A stretch of DNA of 22,272 nucleotides from the IMG/VR virus record IMGVR_UViG_3300009177_000124, positions 1-22,272 of that record. One strand, written 5' to 3'. Source of the DNA: a virus. Made by a program: the position numbers and the translations under genes. A model generated the notes under the pieces. It was not told the origin of the DNA, did no database searches, and was given only the letters and a program-made list of their open reading frames with translations. Positions 11,763-20,102 of this stretch are shown in pieces. Numbering within the stretch: the first letter of the stretch is position 1; each line of letters starts with the position of its first letter.

Positions 11763-13681
11763 GGCGGGGTGAGCCTCACAAGGACTTGGATGATGTGGGT
11801 CGGGTCGGTGTTCGTCACCGTGAGCGTGAAACTCGACGCGTTCGAGGCATCGACTGCGCTAATCGCGAGGTTCGCAACCGTTCCCGTCCCAAAGGCAATG
11901 GCCCCCGGAGTTCCGTATTCGCTGAAAACAGGTGTCGGAACGATGTTGGCCGAAGGGATCGCCTCTTGATAGGCGAATAGCCCGAACTTCGCGTGGTTGC
12001 GATTGGCTGGAGAAGTCTTCCAGCGCGTCGTGACCGTCAGCGTGTACCCTTCAGTCGTCGTTGCCCCGATCGGAGGAAGGCTGAAGATCCATGCGAAAGA
12101 ATCGCCAGGGTTGAGTTCTGTCGTCTGGGTATCAGGCGTCGGAGGGTAATAGAGCCTGCCGTCCTTCTGCTTCAGGAAGCTACGGTTGTCGTAGTTCGTG
12201 ATACCGGCGACGTTGAGCACCACCAGGTTCGGGATGCTGTCTCGGAGCGGGAAGCATTGAAGAGGCGTCGGGACGTTGGTCGCCTGTCCTCCAACGATCG
12301 TGATGTCCGTGACCGGGAAGTCGGGGTTGGAGGTGTTGTTGATGACGATCGCCGAAGTAGGCGTGTCAGGAGGCGTCCCGCCATCATCATGACCGGATGA
12401 GTAATCGTTGTTCGTGATCGTGATCGACTGGCTATCCTCGATGAACACCCCGACATCGAGCGGCGCGCCTGACTTCCCCGGTCGGCGATGCTTGACATCT
12501 GCGAGTTGGATCGACTTGCACTGTCGAATATCCACGCTGTTCGTGAACGCTCTATCCGAGCACAGGCTGGATACGATCTGGTCTTCGCACTGGAAGAACC
12601 CGAAGTTTGGCCCGGCCTGGGTGAACTCGACACGGACACCAACGAAGGTATTAGCGTTGGCGCCCGTTGTTCCATGGATGCCATAGGTCTGGCAATTCGC
12701 GACAGATCCTCCCAGCACCTGGCCATCAACAAGGTTCTGGATGCCGATTCCGCATGTGTTGGCTGAAGAGTCCAGCCACTTCAGGGCATGGGTGTAGTTC
12801 GAGCCATGCGTTCCATCGGGGCCGAGGGCCGCCTCCCCGATGCCGCTGGAGCAATTCAAGATCGTGCAACCCCAGATCTTCAGGTGGTTGCTGCCGCCTG
12901 ATACGCCCGGCAAGGTGCTGTCGACGCCATCAATCAGAAGACCAATCATCGTCACCGACCGGACGTTGATTGGAGCACCACCGGAATCGCGCAGGTACCC
13001 GAAGTTAAAGACCGCCGTGCACCCAACATCCCCGATGAACGTCGGCAGGATGCGGGGATTGAGCGGGTTGATGTTGTCCGTGTAGGGCTCTCCGGACGCC
13101 CCCAGGATCGTGACCCCAGGCGCAGGCATGATGCCGAGACCGGAAATTCTGTAAGCCCGCGGGTTCGCCTTCGCCGAGACCCAGAGACCAGACACAGCAA
13201 GGTTCCAGGCCGCCGTGTCATCCGTCCCAGATCGGACGGCTCCGATGTAGGCCGCGTCTCCCATCGCCCCCAGCTGCTCGGCTTCGATGGGCTGATCGAA
13301 CGGAAGTTGCCAGAAGTTGCCCTCGCCGTCCTGGATGGTGTATTCGTTCTCCGTCCAGTCGCCCGTGGGCAATTTGTAGTACGTCGCCGCACCCTTGCCT
13401 AGCTCCGTGTACCCAGACGTTCTGATGGCGTTCGGGATGGCCTGGCCGAGATCCTTCCAGCGAATCTTCCTGATATCCGAAAAGAGCCGAGTGCTGTACG
13501 CCCCAGGGGAGACGTTGAGCATTTGCTGTACAAGCTCGTCCACAGCAAACTGGATGGACGCGATCGTCCCCGTCAAGGGCTGCGACAGCCATCTCTGAAA
13601 GTCGGGGTGAGGCTTGACAGACTGCCCGCGGGCGTCTATGCCGACATACGGGACAGCCGATATGACCGGAGGGAGAGTCAT
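11759..13681 (-). CDS. Beta-helix spike protein in the tail-needle position (640 aa)
   Basis: N-terminal residues 1-115 form an adaptor (VKPHPDFQRWLSQPLTGTIA, then FAVDELVQQMLNVSPG, possibly helical). From about residue 145 (LGAMGDAAYIGAVRSGTDDTAAWNLA, in part) a pectate-lyase-3-like right-handed beta-helix starts. It continues through NHLKIWGCTILNCSSGIG, CKSIQLADVKHR, SQSITITNNDYSS and TDITIVGGQA to about residue 500. The last 130 residues look like a beta-sandwich (GYTLTVTTRWKTS, SSFTLTVTNTDPTH). This suggests a second depolymerase or receptor-binding spike. In P22 this place holds the tail-needle gene 26, which is not recognised here. The start overlaps the gp10-like stop by ATGA. Confidence 0.77.
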   Translation of the reverse strand: MTLPPVISAVPYVGIDARGQSVKPHPDFQRWLSQPLTGTIASIQFAVDELVQQMLNVSPGAYSTRLFSDIRKIRWKDLGQAIPNAIRTSGYTELGKGAATYYKLPTGDWTENEYTIQDGEGNFWQLPFDQPIEAEQLGAMGDAAYIGAVRSGTDDTAAWNLAVSGLWVSAKANPRAYRISGLGIMPAPGVTILGASGEPYTDNINPLNPRILPTFIGDVGCTAVFNFGYLRDSGGAPINVRSVTMIGLLIDGVDSTLPGVSGGSNHLKIWGCTILNCSSGIGEAALGPDGTHGSNYTHALKWLDSSANTCGIGIQNLVDGQVLGGSVANCQTYGIHGTTGANANTFVGVRVEFTQAGPNFGFFQCEDQIVSSLCSDRAFTNSVDIRQCKSIQLADVKHRRPGKSGAPLDVGVFIEDSQSITITNNDYSSGHDDGGTPPDTPTSAIVINNTSNPDFPVTDITIVGGQATNVPTPLQCFPLRDSIPNLVVLNVAGITNYDNRSFLKQKDGRLYYPPTPDTQTTELNPGDSFAWIFSLPPIGATTTEGYTLTVTTRWKTSPANRNHAKFGLFAYQEAIPSANIVPTPVFSEYGTPGAIAFGTGTVANLAISAVDASNASSFTLTVTNTDPTHIIQVLVRLTPP

Positions 13682-15153
13682 GCGCCAGTCCCGCCGACCC
13701 TGATGCTGCCGCCAACGACATCACGACTCACGGGATCCGTGATGCTCACTTCATAGACGCGATTCCTGGCCCCTCCAAGGCGTCTGAAAATGGCCCGGTT
13801 CCGGGTCTCTCCGATTTTCCCGATGGATGCCTGATAGGTGTTCGACCAACCGTTTTCATCACGCCAACGAAGCATGACCTGAGGGTCTGCGCCCTGCCCC
13901 GTAGATTGGGCTACACCAGGGGTGAATTCGACCTGTAGGCGGACATGCCGGACACGATTGCGATCACCCTGATCCCACACGTAGGGGGTGCGGCGCATCG
14001 AGTACAGCGCTCGGTCACCATCGGTGAAATACTGACGCGACTGCCTCCAGATCTTCCCCGTGGAAACATCTCCCACCAACCTCTGGCCTGCAAAGTTGAT
14101 GAGGCAGTTAGCCCGGCTGCGATGCAACAGCCCATCGCTCCCATACGATTGCCGCTTGTGCCAGAAATCGGTTGTGAAGTCATAGACCCACGTTACGTCA
14201 GCACTTGGGAAGTTGATGACGTAGAACTCATGACCCTCTTCCGTGTAGACGTAGGCCGTGGCGTCACTAATGACCTTGTACTGCGTCAGCGCATAGGAGA
14301 ACGCGGGGTTGGATATCGATTTGAAGTCGTAGCCCTGCGTCATCACGACGTAGTTGTCACCGCGCTCCGACGTTCCAAGCCAGCACAGCCCATGCCCCGT
14401 GCGAACGATCGTCTGGGCCGCGATGCAGCCAACTTGGAGCATGGCCCCTTGAAGGCGGCCGAACGCGAACGTGGTTCCACCTTGGTTGAACCAAACTTCA
14501 GTCGTCTTCTCTCCGACAAGCCACAGTTCGCGCTTGTCCTCGATCATCGTCACGAGATTGTCCGGAGCGTCGTCTTTGAGAGCGAAATACGTACCGTCGA
14601 ACGGATCGGTTCCGTTCCAGTAAACCGGCGTCGTGTTGAATTTCTGAGTCCCTGCCGAGTTGAAGATGATCCATCCGTCAACCGACATTAGGCGAGTTGG
14701 GTTGATGACGTTGGTATCGGTCACCTGGCGAAAGACACTGGTCTTCGTCAGGTAGGCATACATGGAGACCCCATCAACGATCACCAGCACGCCAGCGACG
14801 CCGTTATCGCGCATGCAGACGGCACCCGAACTCGATGCCATCGTCCCGACTGCGGTTAGTGTGAACGTGGCATAGGCGGTTGCCGTTGCCGGGGTGGCGA
14901 TCGTCACCTTGACCACCTGAGTTCCGATGACGAGGAATGCCACGGTTCCGCCGGGCATCACGTGCCCTCCTCGAACCTCACCCGTGAATCCCGAGGTGAC
15001 TGCCTCCTGAAGGCCTGGGCACCCCAGCAGGGCGACAGGAGACTTGGCTTGAGGATTTCTGTCCGTCTCGACATACCAGCCGACCAGATCCTGGTCGTCC
15101 TGAAGCGGGTTCGCCGCTTCGTAGGCGCCACCAATGAAATCCCAAGCCGACAT
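13678..15153 (-). CDS. P22 gp10-like head-closure / DNA stabilisation protein (491 aa)
   Basis: The protein begins SAWDFIGGAYEAANPLQDDQ followed by VGWYVETDRNPQAKSPVALLGCPGL, the hallmark opening of the gp10-type packaged-DNA stabilisation family. Further typical blocks are LWLVGEKTTEVWFNQG, GLCWLGTSERGD, FYVINFPSADVTWVYDFTT and RRTPYVWDQGDRNRVRHVRL. In P22, gp10 binds under gp4 to form the tail hub that closes the portal after packaging. Length is close to P22 gp10 (472 aa). Its ATG follows the gp4-fusion stop with no gap (TAAATG), as expected for proteins that bind each other in sequence. Confidence 0.88.
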   Translation of the reverse strand: MSAWDFIGGAYEAANPLQDDQDLVGWYVETDRNPQAKSPVALLGCPGLQEAVTSGFTGEVRGGHVMPGGTVAFLVIGTQVVKVTIATPATATAYATFTLTAVGTMASSSGAVCMRDNGVAGVLVIVDGVSMYAYLTKTSVFRQVTDTNVINPTRLMSVDGWIIFNSAGTQKFNTTPVYWNGTDPFDGTYFALKDDAPDNLVTMIEDKRELWLVGEKTTEVWFNQGGTTFAFGRLQGAMLQVGCIAAQTIVRTGHGLCWLGTSERGDNYVVMTQGYDFKSISNPAFSYALTQYKVISDATAYVYTEEGHEFYVINFPSADVTWVYDFTTDFWHKRQSYGSDGLLHRSRANCLINFAGQRLVGDVSTGKIWRQSRQYFTDGDRALYSMRRTPYVWDQGDRNRVRHVRLQVEFTPGVAQSTGQGADPQVMLRWRDENGWSNTYQASIGKIGETRNRAIFRRLGGARNRVYEVSITDPVSRDVVGGSIRVGGTGA

Positions 15154-16962
15154 TTAAAATCCGCCGCCAAGGATCCAGCCCGCGTCATTGGACGAACGCG
15201 AGGAGATGGAGGCCACATCAAGGACAACCTCGGATTGAGGCTGCATGTTGGTCGACTTCAAGACCTTCTTGAGACCCTTGGCCATCTGGGCTATCGGCAG
15301 CAAGATTTGCGGATCGGTGCCGTACTCGGGCGCAAGCATCACGGCCAGGTTGTATTGCAGGGCCAGGAAGTAGCCGGGAGGCAGGGCCAGCGTGTCCGCC
15401 AAGGCGAGGTTCGACAGAACCATGTCCGACCACATGTGGAACTCACCGCCGGAGGACGGGACGGGCCAGAAGAACAGCTGCGCCAGCGGAAAGCCAGTGT
15501 TGTAATAAGCCATCTTCGGCCACGGGCCGGGCTGGCTCTTCAGGCCCAAGGCGGTGTACTTGTCGGTGGAAATCTCGTTGCACGGGAAGTCGACCGCAGA
15601 CCCGCTCGTCGTGAGCCGGGTGTACATGTTGGTGATGCGAAGAGGGCGCGTGATGTTCACGTCACCGCCGGCACCAATCGTGTAGACATTCTTGCCGGGG
15701 ATCAGTGAGAACACGGTCTCAACGTTGTTGTAGACCGCAAGGTGTTCATTCGACCAGATGTCGATTAGTCCATTGAGGACAACCAGTGCGTCGTTTGCAT
15801 CCGACGCGGGGATGGTCTCGCCGGGGGCGAATTCACCGAGCTTGCGGAGGGCACCCTGGATGATGTCGAGAGCGGTAGGCATGTTCGGTGTACTCGGTAG
15901 CGGTTCGACGATCGAATCGAAAGACGCCGCCATCGGAGACAAAATATCGTCGTCGCCGCTGCGGATGTAGTAAACGCCGTCATCCGACAACGCGAAGCCA
16001 TCGGGAGCCGGCGAAACACCGGTCGCATCGAGTGCGATGCCGTAGGTTGTTCCCCCTGTCCCTGGGGTGTGAAACTCCCACCAGGCCGATGTCAACTGCC
16101 GCTGATAGGCGGTATGCAGCATGGCGTTCATCACGCGCCGGTCGGTGTCTTGTGAGATCCGGGCGCCAAGCTGGTTGATGTACGCCGGGACGTTGTTTGA
16201 ATCCCTGAAGTCGGCAACCTGGTTGACGCGATCGATAGCGCTCTGGACGGGATCCGGGTTGCTCGCGAAGTTGAAGACATCCGCCGTGACGATGATGTCG
16301 GTACGCCCGCCGGTCAGGACTGCAAAGGAAAGCTTTCCGGGTTGGTAGCTGTTGCCGCCCGTGATGACAACCATCTGCGGATCAACCGCCTTGATGGCGT
16401 CATACGCCTGCTCGTCGAACGTCCGGATGTCGGTGTCCGTGAAAGGAGCGTCAGGATCTGGCTCGACCAACGGCCCGATGCCGCCGATCATGTCGCAGTC
16501 AAGAAGCTGCCGCGTAAGCTCGGTCAACGCCTGGAAGTGCTCAGCCCTCCGCGCTGGATCCGTAAAGACGTTGCGTCCATGCGGCCACGAGCCAGTTGGA
16601 TCAGGCGCGGCGCAGTAGATCCCGAGCGAGCTATCGTCTGGGTCGTAACCCAGCCGGTTGCACTTCGAGTGCATCTCGATGAACGACCAGATTCCTTGCG
16701 CAGCATTCGCCTGCACCCTGGCGCGAAGAACGGCGATGAAGGCCGGGTTCAGGTTCCCGGGCTGTCCCGCCATGTAGGCGTCTCCAGCGGATCCGTTTTC
16801 CCTGAAAGGGAACTCGATGCGCTCGAACCCATAACGCCGCGCTTTGTAGCGGGTGGCATCTCCGGCCTTGAACAGCTCCCATCGACCGTTGATGCCGAGA
16901 CGGACGAACCTCCGGCCGTTCGGCAGGATCAAGTCCTTGCCGGAGACGCGTAGCCTGGACAT
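15154..16962 (-). CDS. Fusion of GH5-like glycosidase domain and P22 gp4-like head-to-tail adaptor (602 aa)
   Basis: Two domains. Residues 1-310 resemble a GH5 (cellulase-type) barrel: LPNGRRFVRLGING, GFERIEFPF (45-53), GIWSFIEMHS (90-99), MIGGIGPLVEPDPD (158-171), VDPQMVVITGGNSY (193-205), VPAYINQLGA (258-267), SAWWEFHTPG (292-301). Glu167 fits the acid/base position, but the expected NEP is VEP and the nucleophile Glu of GEFG appears as Gln264. Residues 361-602 (MPTALDIIQGALRKLGEF, ANDALVVLNGLIDIWSNEHL, PRPLRITNMY, ALQYNLAVMLAPEYG) match the gp4-type tail accessory factor. P22 gp4 has 166 residues, so the N-terminal part is an addition. An in-frame ATG at 15882 could start a free adaptor but has only a poor ribosome site. 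One base separates it from the SGNH gene; gp10 follows. Confidence 0.82.
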   Translation of the reverse strand: MSRLRVSGKDLILPNGRRFVRLGINGRWELFKAGDATRYKARRYGFERIEFPFRENGSAGDAYMAGQPGNLNPAFIAVLRARVQANAAQGIWSFIEMHSKCNRLGYDPDDSSLGIYCAAPDPTGSWPHGRNVFTDPARRAEHFQALTELTRQLLDCDMIGGIGPLVEPDPDAPFTDTDIRTFDEQAYDAIKAVDPQMVVITGGNSYQPGKLSFAVLTGGRTDIIVTADVFNFASNPDPVQSAIDRVNQVADFRDSNNVPAYINQLGARISQDTDRRVMNAMLHTAYQRQLTSAWWEFHTPGTGGTTYGIALDATGVSPAPDGFALSDDGVYYIRSGDDDILSPMAASFDSIVEPLPSTPNMPTALDIIQGALRKLGEFAPGETIPASDANDALVVLNGLIDIWSNEHLAVYNNVETVFSLIPGKNVYTIGAGGDVNITRPLRITNMYTRLTTSGSAVDFPCNEISTDKYTALGLKSQPGPWPKMAYYNTGFPLAQLFFWPVPSSGGEFHMWSDMVLSNLALADTLALPPGYFLALQYNLAVMLAPEYGTDPQILLPIAQMAKGLKKVLKSTNMQPQSEVVLDVASISSRSSNDAGWILGGGF

Positions 16963-16963
16963 T

Positions 16964-18286
16964 TCAGGCCGTCATCACGGCTTGAACTAGCGCGGCGGCG
17001 GATTCTCCTGACTTCTGGTACAGCGTCCCGACCGGATGCAGGCTATCCGACATCCATGCGCGGTTGTTCGCCTGCTCCCAGGTGCTGATCTTCGTCCACA
17101 CGTCGTCGCATACCAGACCGTACTTCGCAGCCACAGCGACAGTAACGTCCCGATAAGCCTTCTGCATCGTCAGATTGCGAATCGAGTTTTGGCTTGGGTA
17201 GTGCGTGCGGAGGATGATGTTGATGCCAGCAGCAAGCAGCTTCTGAACAATCGACTCCAAGTCGGCTTGGTAGGTCGCCGGGAACTGGCCGCCAACCGTC
17301 GCCGATGGGCTACCCGTCTGGTCTCCTGCGTTGTTGTACTCATTGATGCCGGGCTGCATCACGACGAGATCCGGGTTCAGCGCGATAAGAGCGCTGAGGT
17401 TAGACCAGGGGGCGGTCTGGGACTTCAAATCGCTACAGCGACTGCTGGGCCACCCAGCGTTGTAGACGCGCACCGCGGGCCGGGTGGAGTCATATGCATC
17501 CAGCATGCAAATGACGACAGCACCACCGCCGCCAGCACGCTGGATGTTCCAGAAGTTGATGGTTGGCGTGGCGACTCTGAGCGTCGCCTTCACGAGCGCA
17601 GCAGTGCCAGCCGAACTCAGGCCCGTCAGGCTTTCGGCGCTGCCGGTCTTCGTGATAGACCAACTCGTGGAAAGCCCCACGTCCTGCCGATACCAGACTT
17701 CGAGCGTGTCGCACGGCTCGAAGGGGCGGTAATTGAAGGAGTTGGTTCCCGTAGCGCTCAGGGCGTTGGCGCCGAGCGTAAGGACGTTACCGGCGGCCAG
17801 GGAAGTCCACCCAGCATTGAGCGTACCTGTCCGGCCCGTGTCGTAGTCAGCTAGCGTTGCGACGGTCGTGCCGTCCTGCTTGAAGAAGTTGCTGACGTTG
17901 TTGTCCCCGCACTGCGCAGCATCAAAGACAGGCAGATCAGAGGATTGCAGAGAGGCCGCGAACCAAGGAACCGTGCTTGCGGGCCGGCAACCCTCTACCG
18001 GATTCGGGTAGGTTCCGGCTGCATAGGCGCCGGCCATCGTGGAGTCTCCGAGCATCACCAGCTTCATGAAGCCCGTACCCGCCCGGACGGATGCATACGC
18101 CGCCCTGGATCGGGCGTAGTTCGTTCGAGTGAACGAACCTCCGATGACTGACGGGCTGATGGATGCGCTTCGCCCAGCGATGCTGAGCGCAGTAACGCTT
18201 ACCGAGGGATCGGCGCCAGGAACGGCTTGGGCCGGCTGGTAGTTGATATTGCTCGAAGACGAGGGGCCGCCGTTCACGCTGGGCAT
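16964..18286 (-). CDS. SGNH/GDSL-type hydrolase (440 aa)
   Basis: Probable esterase or deacetylase acting on surface or storage polysaccharide. The SGNH blocks are in order: LVMLGDSTMAG (Ser82), YNAGWPSSR (Gly278), MQPGINEYNN (Asn315) and MSDSLHPVG (Asp414, His417), so the active site looks complete. Residues 135-265 form an insertion between the first blocks with beta-rich sequence (DTLEVWYRQDVGL, STSWSITKTG), possibly a substrate lid or sugar-binding module. The first 70 residues are low-complexity Ser/Ala-rich and could attach it to the virion. There is no secretion signal. It is inserted between the capsid genes and the gp4 gene, behind a terminator and with GGAG five bases before its ATG; P22 has no gene here. 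Confidence 0.84.
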   Translation of the reverse strand: MPSVNGGPSSSSNINYQPAQAVPGADPSVSVTALSIAGRSASISPSVIGGSFTRTNYARSRAAYASVRAGTGFMKLVMLGDSTMAGAYAAGTYPNPVEGCRPASTVPWFAASLQSSDLPVFDAAQCGDNNVSNFFKQDGTTVATLADYDTGRTGTLNAGWTSLAAGNVLTLGANALSATGTNSFNYRPFEPCDTLEVWYRQDVGLSTSWSITKTGSAESLTGLSSAGTAALVKATLRVATPTINFWNIQRAGGGGAVVICMLDAYDSTRPAVRVYNAGWPSSRCSDLKSQTAPWSNLSALIALNPDLVVMQPGINEYNNAGDQTGSPSATVGGQFPATYQADLESIVQKLLAAGINIILRTHYPSQNSIRNLTMQKAYRDVTVAVAAKYGLVCDDVWTKISTWEQANNRAWMSDSLHPVGTLYQKSGESAAALVQAVMTA

Positions 18287-18300
18287 ACGTGCTCCAAAAG

Positions 18301-18321
18301 AAAAAGGCCCCCGAAGGGGCC
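18301..18321 (-). terminator. Rho-independent terminator before the SGNH hydrolase gene
   Basis: On the minus strand GGCCCC(TTCG)GGGGCC is followed by TTTTTCTTTT. The GGAG site and ATG (18286) of the hydrolase gene follow directly. The preceding small head gene stops at 18345. Confidence 0.88.
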
Positions 18322-18344
18322 TGTAAGACCAAGGAGAAAGCGGT

Positions 18345-18731
18345 TCAGAAGCTGTTCAGGTAGCCACCGGTCGGCAGCGCGGCGAGCGGCTGCGGACGGT
18401 TCACTTCGAACGTGTACACGCCCGCCGGAGGGGTGAGAGAGCCCGCCGTGACGTTGGCCCACACGACTTGCACCGTGTCGGCGGCGGTCACCGAAGCGCC
18501 CACCACAAAGACACCAGCAGGAGTGATCGCAGGCGGGGACACCGCACTGATCTGGTCGCCGACGATGACGCCGAGGCCGGCGATCGTGAACGACTGACCG
18601 GCAGTGGTCACGGTCGCGACAGCCGCTGGCGTGATGCTGGCGCCAATCAGGGCGTTCTTCTGGATATTGCCGATGGAGGCCTGGGGCTGCGGGGTCGCAG
18701 TGATCGCCGGCCCGGGATTGCTCGTAGACAT
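18345..18731 (-). CDS. Small head-associated protein, possible capsid decoration (128 aa)
   Basis: The protein is nearly all beta strand with many Ala, Val, Thr and Gly. Typical phrases are SFTIAGLGVIVGDQISAVSP, GVFVVGASVTAADTVQVVWA and GSLTPPAGVYTFEV. I recall similar small proteins following the coat gene in several podoviruses and siphoviruses, where some decorate the capsid. It has its own AAGGAAA site six bases before ATG 18731 and is enclosed by a terminator on each side, so its level may be set separately from the coat. Function is inferred from position and fold type. Confidence 0.68.
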   Translation of the reverse strand: MSTSNPGPAITATPQPQASIGNIQKNALIGASITPAAVATVTTAGQSFTIAGLGVIVGDQISAVSPPAITPAGVFVVGASVTAADTVQVVWANVTAGSLTPPAGVYTFEVNRPQPLAALPTGGYLNSF

Positions 18732-18755
18732 GTGAGTTTCCTTTCAGGAATGAAG

Positions 18756-18773
18756 AAAGGCCCCGAAGGGCCT
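18756..18773 (-). terminator. Terminator-like hairpin after the coat gene
   Basis: On the minus strand AGGCCC(TTCG)GGGCCT is followed by the broken T-tract TTCTTC. It lies 6 bases past the coat stop (18779) and about 15 bases before the ribosome site of the next gene. The weaker tract suggests partial termination. Confidence 0.7.
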
Positions 18774-18778
18774 ATTCC

Positions 18779-20086
18779 TTAACCAGCGACGCGCGCGGCC
18801 AGCTCGCGGTAAAGCGGGGCATAGCCGTACAGGACATCCAGACGGGTCGGCAGGGCATCGTTATTGATTGTGTATTGCCTAACGACTCGGATGCTCATCC
18901 CGACATCCTTCGCAGCCGCACGAGCAGCCATGTCCACACCGCCCGGGAGCGGCAGGTCGGCCGACACCAGGGTGTAGGCATCCTTGTGGAAGGCGAGCGA
19001 TTGCGGGCTGTTCTGGTTCGAGGCAAACAGCGTGATGCCTGCGGAGTTGGCGGGGGCGGCGCTGACGTTCTGGAACTGACCACCCGAGATCACGCACGAG
19101 GCCACCGTCACCTGGAGCAGGCCGGAGCCGTCTGAGGTGTAGGTGCCGCCCGTCACGTTGCCGAAGATGTCGGTCGTGGGGGCGAACGTGCCGTTGGAGG
19201 GCGTGCCAACCGGCGGGCGAACCACGAAGTAGCGCAGTTGCTTGGTGGTCTGGCGGTTCTGCGGGTTCACCATGAACACGTTCGCCATCGTGAACACGTC
19301 GCCGACGTTCAGGACAGCGGTGGAGGCCGTCCAGCCCTTCGTCTGAAGGGTGCCGGTGTCGGCCCAGCCCGAGGTCAGCAGCGCAGACGACGTGCCGGTG
19401 GTCGAGAACTGCGGAGTACCGGCCAGGGTCGCGAACTGCTGGTTCGAGATGTTCTGATCCATGTACCAGTCGAAGCCGACCGTCTGGCGAGACATCAGGC
19501 CCTTCTTGTACTGCTCCGAGATGGCGATCTGAGGATTGAAAAGGCCCGTCAGCGCGCCGACCATCGAGGCCTGCGAGAACTGATCCAGTACCATGCAGCG
19601 GTTGCCATCGCGCGGAGTGGCCTCCGTGTCCAGCAGAGCGCCAGCCGTGAGGAACGGCGCCAGCGTGGTCGGGGAAGTGCCCGCCGTGCCGACGATGTTG
19701 GCCGTGTTGACGCGCATGAAGGCGGCCAGGTCGGCGTCCACACGGTTGGCGATGGCGGCGATCTTCGGCTTGAGGACTCGCTGCGAGAACATGTCCATCG
19801 AGAGCAGCAGGTCACTCGTGATGAACTGCGTATCGATGTGGAACTGGTTGGTCAGCGACACCGCAGTGCTGCCTTCCACGAAGTCTTCCACGTTCAGCGC
19901 GGGGCCGGCCGTGCCCTTGAATCGACCCGGGCGACGCACGTTGATCGTGTAGCCGATCTTCGCGCCATCGACGCCGAAGCGGTCGTCGTACTCGCGGTTG
20001 ACGTGCTTGGAAAGCACGCACTCGTTTTCGAGAATCATCAACGCTTCGTTGGTGATCTCGCTGATAGTCAGCAGATTGTTTGCCAT
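18779..20086 (-). CDS. Major capsid (coat) protein, P22 gp5 family (435 aa)
   Basis: Forms the icosahedral head shell together with the scaffold. Opening residues MANNLLTISEITNEALMILE, NRVDADLAAFM and the end block (LPLPGGVDMAARAAAKDVGM, in part, then RVVRQYTINNDALPTRLDVLYGY) are characteristic of P22 coat-family proteins. Length (435) agrees with P22 gp5 (430). ATG 20086 was chosen over the upstream in-frame start at 20104 because GGAG lies 8 bases before it and the longer start would fall in the terminator T-tract. A segment rich in Gly/Thr (about residues 205-320) fits the surface insertion domain. The gene is flanked by terminator hairpins on both sides. Confidence 0.92.
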   Translation of the reverse strand: MANNLLTISEITNEALMILENECVLSKHVNREYDDRFGVDGAKIGYTINVRRPGRFKGTAGPALNVEDFVEGSTAVSLTNQFHIDTQFITSDLLLSMDMFSQRVLKPKIAAIANRVDADLAAFMRVNTANIVGTAGTSPTTLAPFLTAGALLDTEATPRDGNRCMVLDQFSQASMVGALTGLFNPQIAISEQYKKGLMSRQTVGFDWYMDQNISNQQFATLAGTPQFSTTGTSSALLTSGWADTGTLQTKGWTASTAVLNVGDVFTMANVFMVNPQNRQTTKQLRYFVVRPPVGTPSNGTFAPTTDIFGNVTGGTYTSDGSGLLQVTVASCVISGGQFQNVSAAPANSAGITLFASNQNSPQSLAFHKDAYTLVSADLPLPGGVDMAARAAAKDVGMSIRVVRQYTINNDALPTRLDVLYGYAPLYRELAARVAG

Positions 20087-20102
20087 GTCTGTAGCTCCAA
20101 AC

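Noticed and set aside
15154-15882. Separate gp4 gene starting at the internal ATG 15882
   Set aside because: No good ribosome site is present and the frame is continuous with the upstream domain, so the fusion is preferred; a minor internal start is not excluded.
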